From Hyalella azteca (taxonomy: Eukaryota > Arthropoda > Malacostraca > Amphipoda > Hyalellidae), in the NCBI RefSeq assembly GCF_000764305.2, contig NW_025941719.1:558001-622000 (forward strand): a stretch of 64,000 nt of DNA. Reading direction: 5' to 3'. How positions within the stretch are numbered: position 1 is the stretch's first letter; each line of letters opens with the position of its first letter. Shown here piece by piece: positions 1 to 12,700 of this stretch. The position numbers and the translations under genes are program-made. The notes under the pieces were generated by a model. The model searched no databases. It saw only the letters and a program-made list of their open reading frames with translations, and was not told the DNA's origin.

Positions 1-204
1 AACATTAGGCAAGCTACAAAATTTGTTTCGAAATTCATTGTCAATAATTCAGATCTGCTGGCCTATTTGCCTTCTAAAATTTGGCATGAAGTTTTTATGA
101 TAGACTCATGCATTTTATCATTCACCGATTTTTTCTTGCCTTTTACCATATTAACTAATAACCCGTGTATATTATATATACTATAAATTTGCTTCATACC
201 TCAG
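1..204 (+). other. Intron end upstream of the first visible exon
   Basis: AT-rich sequence ending in a CTCAG acceptor at 200-204. No coding signal. It shows that at least one further 5' exon, with the start codon, lies outside the window. Confidence 0.7.
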
Positions 205-722
205 GTGGTGGATGAGTTGGACTACGACGTACTGGGCGCTGGCAGTAACAAACCCACCTCCAAGGATGAACCCTTGCTCCCGACACCATGCATGTCGCGA
301 CGACCCTCCGACACCCCGTCGGTTTGCTCCAACCAAAACCTGCGCGCTCGGTCCACCTCGAGGCGCGTGAGTTTGATCACCGGAGAGGCTCTGGAACAAG
401 CACATGCTGCCCTGGCGCTCGCTGCACAGGCGGGCGAGTCGCCGCCACCGTTGCCCACAGCTATTGTGGCCGCTGCCACTTTCCGAACCCAGGAATCGCA
501 GTTATCTTTAACAGATTCTTCTTCTAGGCGCCCGTCACTAACCATACCAACTACTTTGCCTGGCGATATGGAAGGGAAGAGTGGGGATGATGATAAGGAA
601 GGAGGAACAGGGAGAGGAGGGAATGCTGGAGATGATGATAAAAATGGTGATCGGAGGGGCCGAAGAAAGAGCACAGTGAGAGAAGAGAGCGTCTCTGGGC
701 TGGATGTCACCTCGCCGCAGAG
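205..722 (+). CDS. Cngl: Channel exon 1 (visible): N-terminal cytoplasmic region
   Basis: Open from the acceptor CTCAG to the donor AG|GTAAGT at 723, encoding residues 1-173. It begins [13 protein letters not shown], followed by Ser/Pro/Arg-rich low complexity ([26 protein letters not shown]), an Ala-rich stretch ([13 protein letters not shown]) and a Gly/Asp-rich end. RRVSLI, RRPSLTI and RRKSTV match basophilic-kinase consensus sites (PKA/PKG-like), which is an inference only. Base composition is clearly richer in GC than the flanks. It ends in phase 2. A minus-strand open frame over the same bases is a shadow of this exon. Confidence 0.85.
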
Positions 723-3700
723 GTAAGTTTCATAGAAAACGGACGATAAAGAAGAAAATAGAAAAGCTTGTTTTTCAGGATAGACTGCAAAAAGTTTTAG
801 CGGCTTTTGATGTTCAGGTTATGTTTCAAAGGTAATTAAACTTGTTGTAAACAAACCAATAAATTGACTCACTATTTTCCGAAGTTGAATCGGCACACTT
901 TCAAGCCATGAAAAGAAATGAACAACTTAATCGGCCTCTTTGAAGCGATTCATTACCAAATCCTTCGACTCAAAAGACAAAACACACATAACCCCTTATT
1001 TGGAAAACCCTCAATTTTTCAGCTCATGTTCAAAATTTTATACGATTTTACTGTTTCTCTTCCACCCATGCCGTATTTTGGGCATGTTTTGATATTTCTA
1101 AAAAAATATTTTAGCTCCAAAACTTGACACATACTGCACTATTATGACTATATCAGTTATACTCTATGATTAGATATATCATTAAAATGTAAATGCTGCA
1201 GTACTGATAGGTAACTTAAAAATTTTTGTGATGAGATATTTGCAAAATTATTCATAGTTACGAATAAGGTCTAAAGTGCGATTTCAAGCTCAACTTAAAA
1301 TAATAACCCGTTCAATTAATTTATACCTTCTTGGTGCATGATTGCTTGAGTGTTTCCTTAGATGTTGTGCGCGGTAGATTCAACCTAATTTGTTGTTTTC
1401 AATAATCAAAAATAAAACTCTCATTTAGATGACTCTCTTTTCATAATCGATAACCGTAATTATTATTTTGTAATCATAGCACATTCGCCATAACAGCTGA
1501 ATTTTAAATAAATCCTTTCCTCGATCGGTTAATACGTGTTTCCAGCTTCAGAAGCAATGAAATTTTACTCCAAAACATTGTAAAATTAAATTTTCAATTC
1601 ATAATTCAGTCGTAATTTATTTTTTTGCAAGATCTAATAAAAAATGCATTGGGTACAATAAAACAAAAAAGATTGCTTTAGACCGCTAAGTTTACAGCAT
1701 TGTTTCAATCTAATTTCTTATTTTTATAACTCCACGTAAAGGGAATGGATTACACGTAACTTTTTTACAAGAATTACAGCCGCGGATTCTCTGTGCTAGA
1801 ATTCCATCAAACCAAGCTCACGGAGAAGAAAAAGTTGCGGCCAAGAGAAATGTCGAAGAGAAAGAACCGGAACAAAAACCAGTGCCGTTTTCAGATAAGA
1901 TAGCCTCAATAAAAGGCCTCGGGCACAATTTTCTCTTGGTCCCTGGGTTGGAGTCTTCAGAAGACCAGGAAGCTCCTGCTAAGCTTAAGACTCCAAAGAT
2001 CCAAAGGAGCCGAAGCGAGCAGGAGTGGGGCAAGCTAAGGGCCACTCTGACATGGTACTCCAAGCTACGCAAGATCAGGAGGTATCGTTCCTACATGTCC
2101 ATGAGCACCCATTATGTGTGGCAAAGACACCTGCTAAATGTGCTAAATTATTTCGGTGTCATTATTGAGAGAGCGCACGAAGAAATTCACCCCAATGTGC
2201 CTGCACTCTATTGATATCCGTCTCCTTCCTGCAATCCGCACTCCTCACTGTATTTTCTTCCACTAAAAACGGGAGCTTGAAGCAAATGGATATCTGTACC
2301 TTGAGGTGGTACGTTTGTGGCATTTTTCTTAATTGAGACGCAATTATCGTTACAACAGTATTATTTACAGCTGATTACACCTGAGTCAAAGGATCGAAAA
2401 CAAAAATTATCTGGCTGTGGAACTACAGGATCTGTTCTGGAATCCGGATGAATAGAGATACTCAAATGTTCGGTGTATACACCGTAGACAATTGTTTGCC
2501 GTTGTATATGTCCAGTGTCCACCTTTAATGTTCTATTGAATGTTCATAACTAGTTTTTGTTTTTTTGTATGTTCAGCGTTTAGTTAGAGGTAAATGTACG
2601 GAAAAGCCTTGACGACTTGTGTCTGAGAATACTTCAAAATATGGTTTACTGTTGAGTCACAACTAAAAGACATGAACGAATAATATTCTAACGTAAATCA
2701 CAATGAGGACTTTTTAAGGTCATGTAAGTTAGCACGCAGCTCGTTGAAATCGACAAAAAAGTTCAGGAAAGGCAAAGCATGACTAACTTTTCCTGTTAGT
2801 CACCCACAATAATAAAGTTTCCTGGGGAGATGAAAAACATGATTACAAACATCCCTCGCAGTCGAACATCTGGTCTATTTCGAGCAGCCTAGATGGAACT
2901 GAGGATCTCACAGTCGCAACAACAACAAGTCATTTAGATCAGCTTTAGCGTACCGACTCAATATCCACGGACGACAGCGGCAATCGAATTCAGGATTAGA
3001 CATTGCGTGGCTAAACTTGTCTCGCAATATGGGAAACAATACATGCGGCTGCGTATGGTGGAAGATTCACACTACATTAAGACGTCAAGTACACGTAATT
3101 TCCGATCCGGACTTAGCAGAAGCAACATTCAAATGTCATTACCATGAATATGATGTTTTAAAGTCAAATTTTAAAGCAAAGAAGACATATCTTTGTAACC
3201 ATGCGCAGCACCGTACAAGTAATAAATCGCCCCTGGATTGTTCATGCAAATTCAAAATTTAACAATTTCTAGCGCTCTTGATGTGAAAAATTTGTAGTTT
3301 TTTACCCGATTGGGTAGGGGATTCTACTCTAACATTTGTAATTTAGCTAATGGTATCCCATCTTTTCAATTTTCGGGATACTTCGGGTCAATGCAGCGAT
3401 TAAATTCAGAAGATGCCAATAGAAAAACTCTTGAGTAGGAAATCATTATGACTATGCTCAATGTGGTGAGAAGTTTTCAATAAGGTTAATTTGTGACTAA
3501 TTTATATTCAAGGCAGTAGTCGGCAAGAAAAAAGGGAAGATGATAACAAAATATTTACATTTCCTTCAATAAAAACCAGTTCAACTTCTAATACGTTTCA
3601 AAATCCTTCTCTACATTCTGCCAATTCAGAGCATAAAAGTCATCTTATGGATTATCGCAATTCTTCTCTATGAATCTAAACGATTTGATTCGAGGTAAGC

Positions 3701-6700
3701 ACAAATATTACTCAATATTTCTCCACTATAAAATCATTATTCGCTGACAACATCATACAAAATGTACATGTACATTCGTCCTGTTTAACCGAACATCCAT
3801 GCCTCAATTGATGCGCACTCTGCAGTTCCTCAGTACACAATAAATACTCGCGACAGCGTGCTCTCCGGCAGCCTGCAAGGCATCATTTTGAGTGCAGGCC
3901 CTTGCGCACGCACTCTGCCGGCGTGGCACAAAAGGCGCCAGTGTTGTGGCCCTTCCATCCTTGGCAGTGAGGCTCCAGGCGCCACACGCAGCAGAGCTGC
4001 AGAGACTCGGGCAGAGTCCAAGGCGCGTCTCTCGCTATCGCTACATCGCGCGGTGTTATTGCAGCAAATGACGGAAAATTATGACGGTACTTAGCGCAGA
4101 TATTAGGTCGTTTGAAGCAAAAGAAACTCAGTTTAGGAGTTTAACAGAGAGTTTTGTGGTCGAAACTCGTGTACCGATATAGTGTCTATGTTCTAGAAGT
4201 GAACTTGAATTATACAGGATCGTGCAATGACTGCTTTGGCAGTGGAAAAAGTTTGCTCTTCAATTCGTGCCATGAATTCATTGTGTTGGGCGGTACAAGA
4301 CAGTGAGTGAATTTTGTGAGCTCGCGAAAATAACAAGCGAAGAGGTCCATTGAGGGATAATCTAACATTGCGTAATCATGGTACGCGAAAGCTTATGAAC
4401 ATGAAGCCCTTAGCACAAAAGTTCTATTGGAAAAAATCTGTTCTAATATTTCTAATAATTAAATGCTTAAAAGTTCTGATGTATCTAGAAAAAATCGTGC
4501 GGCAATGCTGTGATAAATGAAGTCTTCTCTGAGTAGATTGCAGTTTTTTAACTAAATTCAACTAATCGTTTTATAATTAAAGTATTTTTTATGAACAACG
4601 ATGATATATGAAATACAAATGCATGTATTTAAACCACGAAAAATCCCTTTGTTGCTTCCTTGTCATCCGTCCGAATTGACGATATTGCATTGTCTTTAAT
4701 TTCCGATTAGCACTCATTCATGAATTTATTGTTCGCTTGCATGCTTATTTATTTCCAGTTGAATTTTTAAAGTATGACTGAAATCATCTAGAGAATTTTT
4801 AAAACTTTATCAAGGATAATAAAACACGTTCGATAAAAAAGTTAAAGTTTAAAACGAGAAGCTTTATTCTGCTATTCTGCTGCCCAAAACTCTAAGCTCG
4901 CCTATGAGCGATCTGAAGTTCTGGACGTTAAACGTTAGTTATATATATGTACATCATTGCCATTTAAAATTGCAACAAATAATTGCTCTGAATAATAGGA
5001 CACCATTTATCAGTTACTCAACGACGGTTATGGAACCAAAAATATTCAGAACTTACATTATCCATTATCATGAAAGATTTTCTACTCCTCTAGGTTTAAC
5101 TTTATGTTTTTGTGAGACTATATTATTAATTGCAATCAATAAATTCTTGTGCATTGAAAGGGAACCAATAAATATGATAAAAACATTGAATTACAACTAA
5201 TAACCAAAATTCGTCTGACTTGTTTATTCTGATATTGATAACATTCAATTTCTTATTTGTTAAAATTGATTAAAGGCAGGATATAAAGTGTAGCAAATTT
5301 GTTACTCGCATTTTTTTCACAACGGAGGTTAACAACCAGCGCTGTTCTGACAGTAATACAAACACACATGTACTATTATTGCAACAACATTGACATACAC
5401 AAGAAAATTGAATTGAAAGACGAGCAAATGTAATTAAAGAATTTGTGCCTTCAGTTATGATTCCGTGGTCTCCAAAAAAAAGACCATGAATGTGGCGACG
5501 ATGAATGTGATAATGGTTTACTATGAACTTTGAACAATACATGCGAAATGTAAAATGAAAAATTACCTGAAAATAAGGATTTGAGTGCCTTTGGGGTGAT
5601 ATTTATTGTTCTCACTTACGTTTTCGACGTTTTGTTTTCATACGGCGTCAAGATTGGATATACCTGCCTTGTGTCCTGCCCAGGGAATGATATGGTCGTC
5701 TTGTGTATGGAAAAAAGTTCCAAATGCTCGACACGATTCTTTCGGCTGAAGCTATGCTAAAGTTGCAACACAAATATGATCTGTACGTATATTCCGTATA
5801 TGTAAGAATTGAAGTGTCTTCTGTGCATGTAGACAAGCCGATTGGTAGTGCGAATTTTTTTGTCAACAACAAATGAGATTTTCCAATATTTGTTTATATT
5901 CAAAAATTTCATGATGCTGGAAAGTTCATCATTGAAAGGCATTTTTTTCAGAATCATTTCCACATGAGTTAGAATCATTAATCAATCAATTGAATCTAGT
6001 TGTCAAATTAGTAAGTTGGAAAAAAATAATAAAGATTAGTGACACCATTATATCACTGTAAGATGAATAAAATTAGATATGGTATGACTTCGAAATAATT
6101 TATATCGATATGTTATGATTTCATAATAAACGAAGAGCCCATAAATTATATTTGTAATCGATCACAGCTATTCTATAAATGGGGTATGAAAAATATGAAT
6201 ATGATCTATTATAATATAGATAATAATTCACTATGCACTTTTTACATATTTTGTGAGCAATTATTGGATTACTTCATTGCTTAGTCGAGCATTTATCGAA
6301 GCGTTAAATCCGACGAAACTATGCAAAATAAAATCCAAAGAAAAAACATTCCAACTGCTTTGAGATAAAAATGGGATTGAACAGTATTCTCTTAAAAAAA
6401 CTAATGCTTTAAAAATTCACTTACGACAATGCATAAAAGAAATAGGAAACGTTGAAGGGTTGATGTTGCTCGACGTAAAAAAACTTCTTCTGTCGACAGT
6501 CCACAGATACGACACTTCAGTTTATTCAAAATTTAATTTTAATATATTTACTTATTCAATATTCATTCTTCCCTCCTACTATTAAGTTTAATTATGCACA
6601 AACTGAGTGCTTTGTTCCTCTTCCCCATTCTGGCTTCCTACAGGGATTCGTGAGTATATTTGCTCTATCGTTTCGGCTATTTGCTTCCATGCTTGACTTT

Positions 6701-9700
6701 CTCTCTATTTCTTAATTAATGACCATCCTCGCATCGTCTCTTTCAGCTTGAAAACATTTAATTTAGTTCTGAATGCATTATTTCTTCAGGATTAAGATAT
6801 TATTTTAAAATTCGTTCAAGAAACTTTATTTTACTGTTTTTAACATTTACCGGTTTATATACAATAAATAAAAATAACCAGCTTACAAATTCACCCCAGC
6901 ATTATTTGATGAAATATCGGACATTATGAATGATATTGGACATGTTAACTAACTGAAGTTGCGATTTACTGTTCATCTAGCGTAAATACATCTTGTTGGA
7001 GGTCTTGTGCTATGGGTAGTAATTAAATAACACTTGTTTAATCTTCATCACCCACGCAGGCAAAGAAAGTAATCAATTAATACTTGCTAGATTTATAGCC
7101 CCCGCGCAGGCAAGGAATGTTATCAATTAGTACACATTGGATTTTCAGCACACACGCAAGCACAGGAAGTAAACAATCAATACTTGAGTTGAATATTATT
7201 ATCGTTAGCCTTGATGCAAGCAGTCAGTTCTATTGCCATGTTATATGGCTCTTAATACGTGGCAAATAGTATGTTACAGGTTTCTGTGTCTCCAATAAGA
7301 AATACAAAAGAGGATAGTTACACCTTGTTGCAGAAAAACGGGTTTGAGGGATGTATATATATCTTTTATTTTATATTTTATTTCGATTTCGGATGAATTA
7401 CTGGCATATATTATGACAGTTTGCACTGTTAATCAATTTGAAACATTATAGAAATGCATGTTACTTTGCCAAATTTTCTGGAACTTTTTTACGCATCTTG
7501 AACTAATTATGACTTTTTGCAACAATGATGATTTGTCTTCTACCATAACAGTTTAATCTTAGAATGTGAAATCTGATAATCTTTTAACATTTGCAAGAAA
7601 CAATTATCTTCCATCTAAACTTCTGAGAATGATAAAGCAGCAAGAGGTGCACTTACAAGTAATTTTTTATCACCCTTGGGTCAAAAAGTTTCGAATTGAC
7701 GAGATCATCCCATCGTCAATATTCACCAAAGGCCGTTTGGTTCATTTCATAGCATATACTAAACAAACTTCCTTGATTTCAGCAATTGTGTAGATGAGCC
7801 ACTGTTTACTTCAAGAATTATGATCAATGCATCGAGCCATAGATGGCGAAAATAATAGCGATGAATTACAGTAAAGTCACTGCTTCAATAATAAAAATTT
7901 CAATACAGCTATTAGATCCATTTCAAGGAATTTCATCAAGAGCTTTCGCACTCACGCATTATAAAAAGAAGCTTTTCGATTGGCGATCAAAAGGGCAATT
8001 TCCTAGACGCAACGAGTCAGTTAACTCAGGTAATCGATGTACGCAGTGAAAAAAATTCGGATAAGTGGAAATCTGCAGCAAAGAAGCCACCACGAAAAAG
8101 TACTCTTATCCAACGAGGAACTTGTGACTTCCGCAAACTTTTGTTTCCCTACAAACGGCTTCTTTAGCAAAGACGGAGTCTCCCGAAATTTCTGCTTGGG
8201 AGGGGGAGGCAACTCTTGAATATTTTTTAAGTACATATTTAAGTACACGTACATTCGAACTTCTGAACGACCAAATTGTATCCAAACGAGCCATTGAAAA
8301 GCGGTTTGAAATAAAAGGCTGTGTGAATCTTTTTGTATAAAATTTCGTATTTACATTGTTTTAATTTCATGATAAATACATCTCGCTCTAATAGCTCCAC
8401 GAATGAAGTACAGATAAGTTCGTAGCCAGTTTAAACACCGCATACAATCAACATGGGTGCTGTAAACTGCACATGAAAATATCAGATCCGGGAGCTGAAT
8501 TACAAATTAGAAATATGTGGTTCAGAAATTTGAACCTATGTAAAGTAACTAAAATTTTATCAAGTGATTCTTGAAGGATTTATTTTGAAATCCATCTACA
8601 TGTTGCTCAAGGGAGAAGCTTAATTATTATATTGAAAAGGGCACTGGATTTAGAAGTTCTTGGGACTGAATGTTTTCAAGTGCTTAATCGAGCGAAAAAT
8701 TCACCCTATCAAATCCTCTTGGGAAAAAGTAATACTAATTGTTTAGGTCACTCATAAACGTCTTATTAAATAAAATTTAAAATTCAAAATTATTATCGAA
8801 GCGTTAAGAGGTCACCACTCATTTATTTTTTCCCACCTATAATTCAAATTGGATATTCCCGTGCCAAAACAAGGGTTCTTAATCTAGCGACAACCTCTGC
8901 TTTGATTGCATACAAGACCTTTAGAAGTCAGTTGCATCTCAGTCCAAATAAACCAAGCGCAACATTCAAGTTATTACTGATTGCTGATAATGCAAATGCG
9001 CTCGTACGTCGATTTGAATTGCAGCTGAAGTTCGAGCATCGCAGGATTTCTGGAAATGTGGAATTGGAGTGCCTTTTTTTTGCTCTTAGATGCGAAAGCA
9101 TGCAAAGTTGTGTGGCTCGGCTTGTTTCAAATTCTAAGACATGCACCATGTCAGAATAATGTTTGCAGCGCAGGATAGTGTTAGCCACCGTCAATATTCG
9201 CTTGGTTTTTTCCATCGTATAATAGGTTTTGCGCATATTTTGTGCTGTACCTTTAGAAACCTAGAAGTTTATGGTGTGTCAGTGGTCATTTATCATTTAA
9301 CTCACACATGCATGAGCGCTCTTAGATTGGAAATTCTACAATCGCGTCGATAATAAATAATCATGGTTGTAATTTTTTACTTTCTTTGCACGATATTTTT
9401 GATGGAGATATGTCCCAAAATGCGCGGAATTGCAATAGCCTTCATTGGCAGGTGCCACTCACCAAAGCATTTATAGGCACGCTGTAGGTGCCTGCGTGTT
9501 CCCCATATCGGCAAGCTGTCACACACTGTATGCCGACACGGCCTCAGCGTTGTGTCCAGTAAGCAGTTTAGTCCTAAACAACGAGGCCATTCATCTGCAA
9601 AAGCACGACATAAGTGCCGCGGTCGCCTCATAGCTAGATTAATAAGGCAAGATTGCCTATGGATCGCCTGAATCAGCATCCGGGCTGCTGCTTTAGATGC

Positions 9701-12700
9701 TGGTACAGCTCACTTCGCGAGAATTTTAGAATAAAGAAGTAATTGATGGTGGACGTTTACATTGAAAAGAAAATAACGTGGACTCGGTGACCCCCTGTCT
9801 TTATAAAAATTAGAGTTTGATTTAGATCAAATACATTTTTTTGTATTAATCGTTTGCATAAAACGATTAAGCTCATGCAAACGCTTTTCGTTTGCGACAA
9901 CGGTTGAATTTTTTTCTTAATACTAGGAATAAATTCGAGATCACCAGTAAATTCAACTTCGAAAATGTTTTATTCCAATGCAACTTATTGCACAAGAGTT
10001 GAATTCACAAGTAGCTGGCTGAAGAGACGATGCTTTTATGGGAAGCAGCCGGTGGGACAGTCGTAATGGTGCCTCGATCACAGGCTGTCAATTGTGTGGC
10101 TACAGACTGTAACTTCACTAGCTAACTTCGACAGCCTGGGACAAGCGAGCTCTTCAACAAGTTCTCCGTATTGAGTGCATATAGTCATGGTTATATATAA
10201 ATATAAAGTAAATAAAGTATATATAAAGTATAAAAATTCTATTTCAGAACGATTTATTTTGAAAAACTGTTTAAAAAATGGATTGTCCCTGAATGGCAAT
10301 TAATGTTCTGGTAAACACGCTGCAGAATGTTTGCAAGTCTTGAATTTTTTCAGGTCTGTATCATGTGAATAACTATCACTTAGACAGACGTCCTAAAAAC
10401 TTGTTCATGATTTTAACGAGGAAAAAATATGTACTCGTTTCCATGGACCTCCATTTAAAAAAATTTATATACGACACAGCCCTTTTCGCAAGAGGCATAA
10501 CTTGTACAATTCACTGACTGGGATGCGTTGGCAGAAGAAACTTCATCTGATTTATCGTGAATGTTGCTGCTTTTTGTTGTCGCCCTCGTGACTTGCATTT
10601 GCCCCGAACTTGATATCTTACTTGCTCAAGTTTAAAGAAGAAAGTTTGCGTTTAAGTTGCTCGGCCACTCTTCGAATGCTGTTACTTCTTTGACAAGTTA
10701 CAGCAGCCATAAACGGACAATGCAGTGGATGTACTCGGTTATATGTTGCAAGAGGAGTCGGAATTTAAGTCTAAATTACTAACAAAAGTGATAGCTTTTT
10801 ATGTGATTTTTTTTCGTTAGTGCAGCACTCAAATCTGCGACGAATTCAAAACTTTAACGGGCTACGAAATTGAGACAACTCGTTTTCACATTAATTTTGC
10901 TCTGTATATTGTCTTCAGAAAACTGGTTTTCATAAGTGACACATTGAACCTATTTATATCATAATTGTACTATTTAGGTCCAGACGACTATATTCGACTG
11001 GTACGACTATATTTGACTTAAGGTCCAAACTGGTGATTTGAATGACTGGTATCGAGATTTATTCTACGTGTTTAGGTTAGTACGACCGATTTTAATGCCG
11101 AGTCAATGTCTTCAGGGCCAGAAAACATTTTTTACATTCTATCATCGTACTTTATCCTAGTACTACGTAGTTATCCCAGTAAGGCTGGTTCTCACATTTA
11201 CATTCAGGTTCAACAGGCTACTAGATTGCACTTAGAGCTTCAGTTTCTCGGTAATATGTGAGTTTGAATTAGGATTTTGTTCACGCGTGTGAATCTTTGC
11301 CGCATTTGCTTATTTTCAATATGTTGACCCGACTTTTCCTTCCTGCAACCCTGCAAATCAGAGGAAACTTCACCGAGCGGCACAACAACGTCGTCTCCAG
11401 CCTTGATAATGATAAGTAAGAGATTCCTGGAACGTAGCATTTGAAAAGCACTGACACTTGGAGATCGAAATTTTTATTTCCACGTCGATATCACTTTACA
11501 CACTTAATTTAACATTTGCTTGCTCCAGCATGCTTTAAGTGTACGGGAAGCTGTTCTAAAGAATGGCGTTACGACTCTTACACTTGAATGATGGTGGTTG
11601 TGTAGGTGCTCTGTAGTTTGCGTGTTAGTTCAACGCAATTAATGGCTCACAGTATCTTACAGAATATTTATTGGGCACTAAACTCGAGGTGTGGATTCAT
11701 GAAGGCCGCCTGGGAATTTGTTGGCTATATCAGCAAGTTTCACTTCAATGCCATTTAACTTTTGGCCGTTTTCATCCAATGTGTTATACAAATGTAATAC
11801 TGAATCTTGTGCCCCTAAGTCTTTCTCGATTTCTCGAGAAATTCCCTCGAGAAATTTCTCCCCCCTCGATTTCTCGATTTTATTTGATAGCTCGATTGCT
11901 CCTGCTTCCTGCTTAGCCTACGTGTATGAGAAATAAGATTACAGTTTTGAAATTTTAAATATTCATATCACTTCATTCACGAACATGAACAGTGAACCCG
12001 AGTGCCAATTATGCTGAAAAATACTCCAGGAATGAACAGGAATTTAGCAATTTTTCGGCTGAAAATTACCCAGAAGAAATCCGGAACGATGTTCGTGTGG
12101 CAGAGACGTATGAGGCTCTAGGATGCACATCAATCACCGGCCCCATCGTTTACACAAGGCCTCCTATATCGCCTCCACGCTAATAATAACCACACTGTTT
12201 GAGCTGCGAGATCTCACTCAATTTGCGTGAGTGAAACTCCTTATTTTGTGGCTGGACTCTCAGGAGAACTGACGCCGAATACCAGTCATATGAACGATTG
12301 AACATTAAAATTTCGGGCTAAATGAGTGTCTTTAGTAATAATTATATAAAAATTTTGGTTAATCTGATGATGAGTACGTGATTATCTGCCTTTTCTTGGC
12401 ATTCGACCTCAGTTCGGCTTTATATTATTCCATATTATTGAACGATATTATCTGATGATGATAGAATCGTTTCAAAGCCAGAAAACATAACCTCACGTCA
12501 GCGTTTATGTATGCATCCGAACTCGCTTTTGATTCGTACTTATACAACGCAATTTAGGTTTGAGTAATCAAGATTTTAAACGGGCAATAGTAAGTTCGAT
12601 GGTTTGTTGGAAATGTTCTGAAGAAATAAGTCTGCTATACTGCGGAAATACTCTTAAAATGTTTTTAAATTAAGTCTTATTCTCATGGCCACGATACAAG

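Noticed and set aside
222..710. Long minus-strand open frame over exon 1
   Set aside because: It is the antisense shadow of a GC-rich coding exon whose plus-strand frame is supported by splice phase with exon 2.
8021..8294. Overlapping minus-strand open frames with Pro-rich text ([10 protein letters not shown])
   Set aside because: Overlap each other in two frames, no splice or start context, no recognised domain.
11992..12183. 63-codon plus-strand open frame ([19 protein letters not shown])
   Set aside because: Its first part resembles words repeated at 17340 and 19360 (GCYGAAAAA..AATGAACAG), so it is more likely part of a dispersed repeat than a gene.
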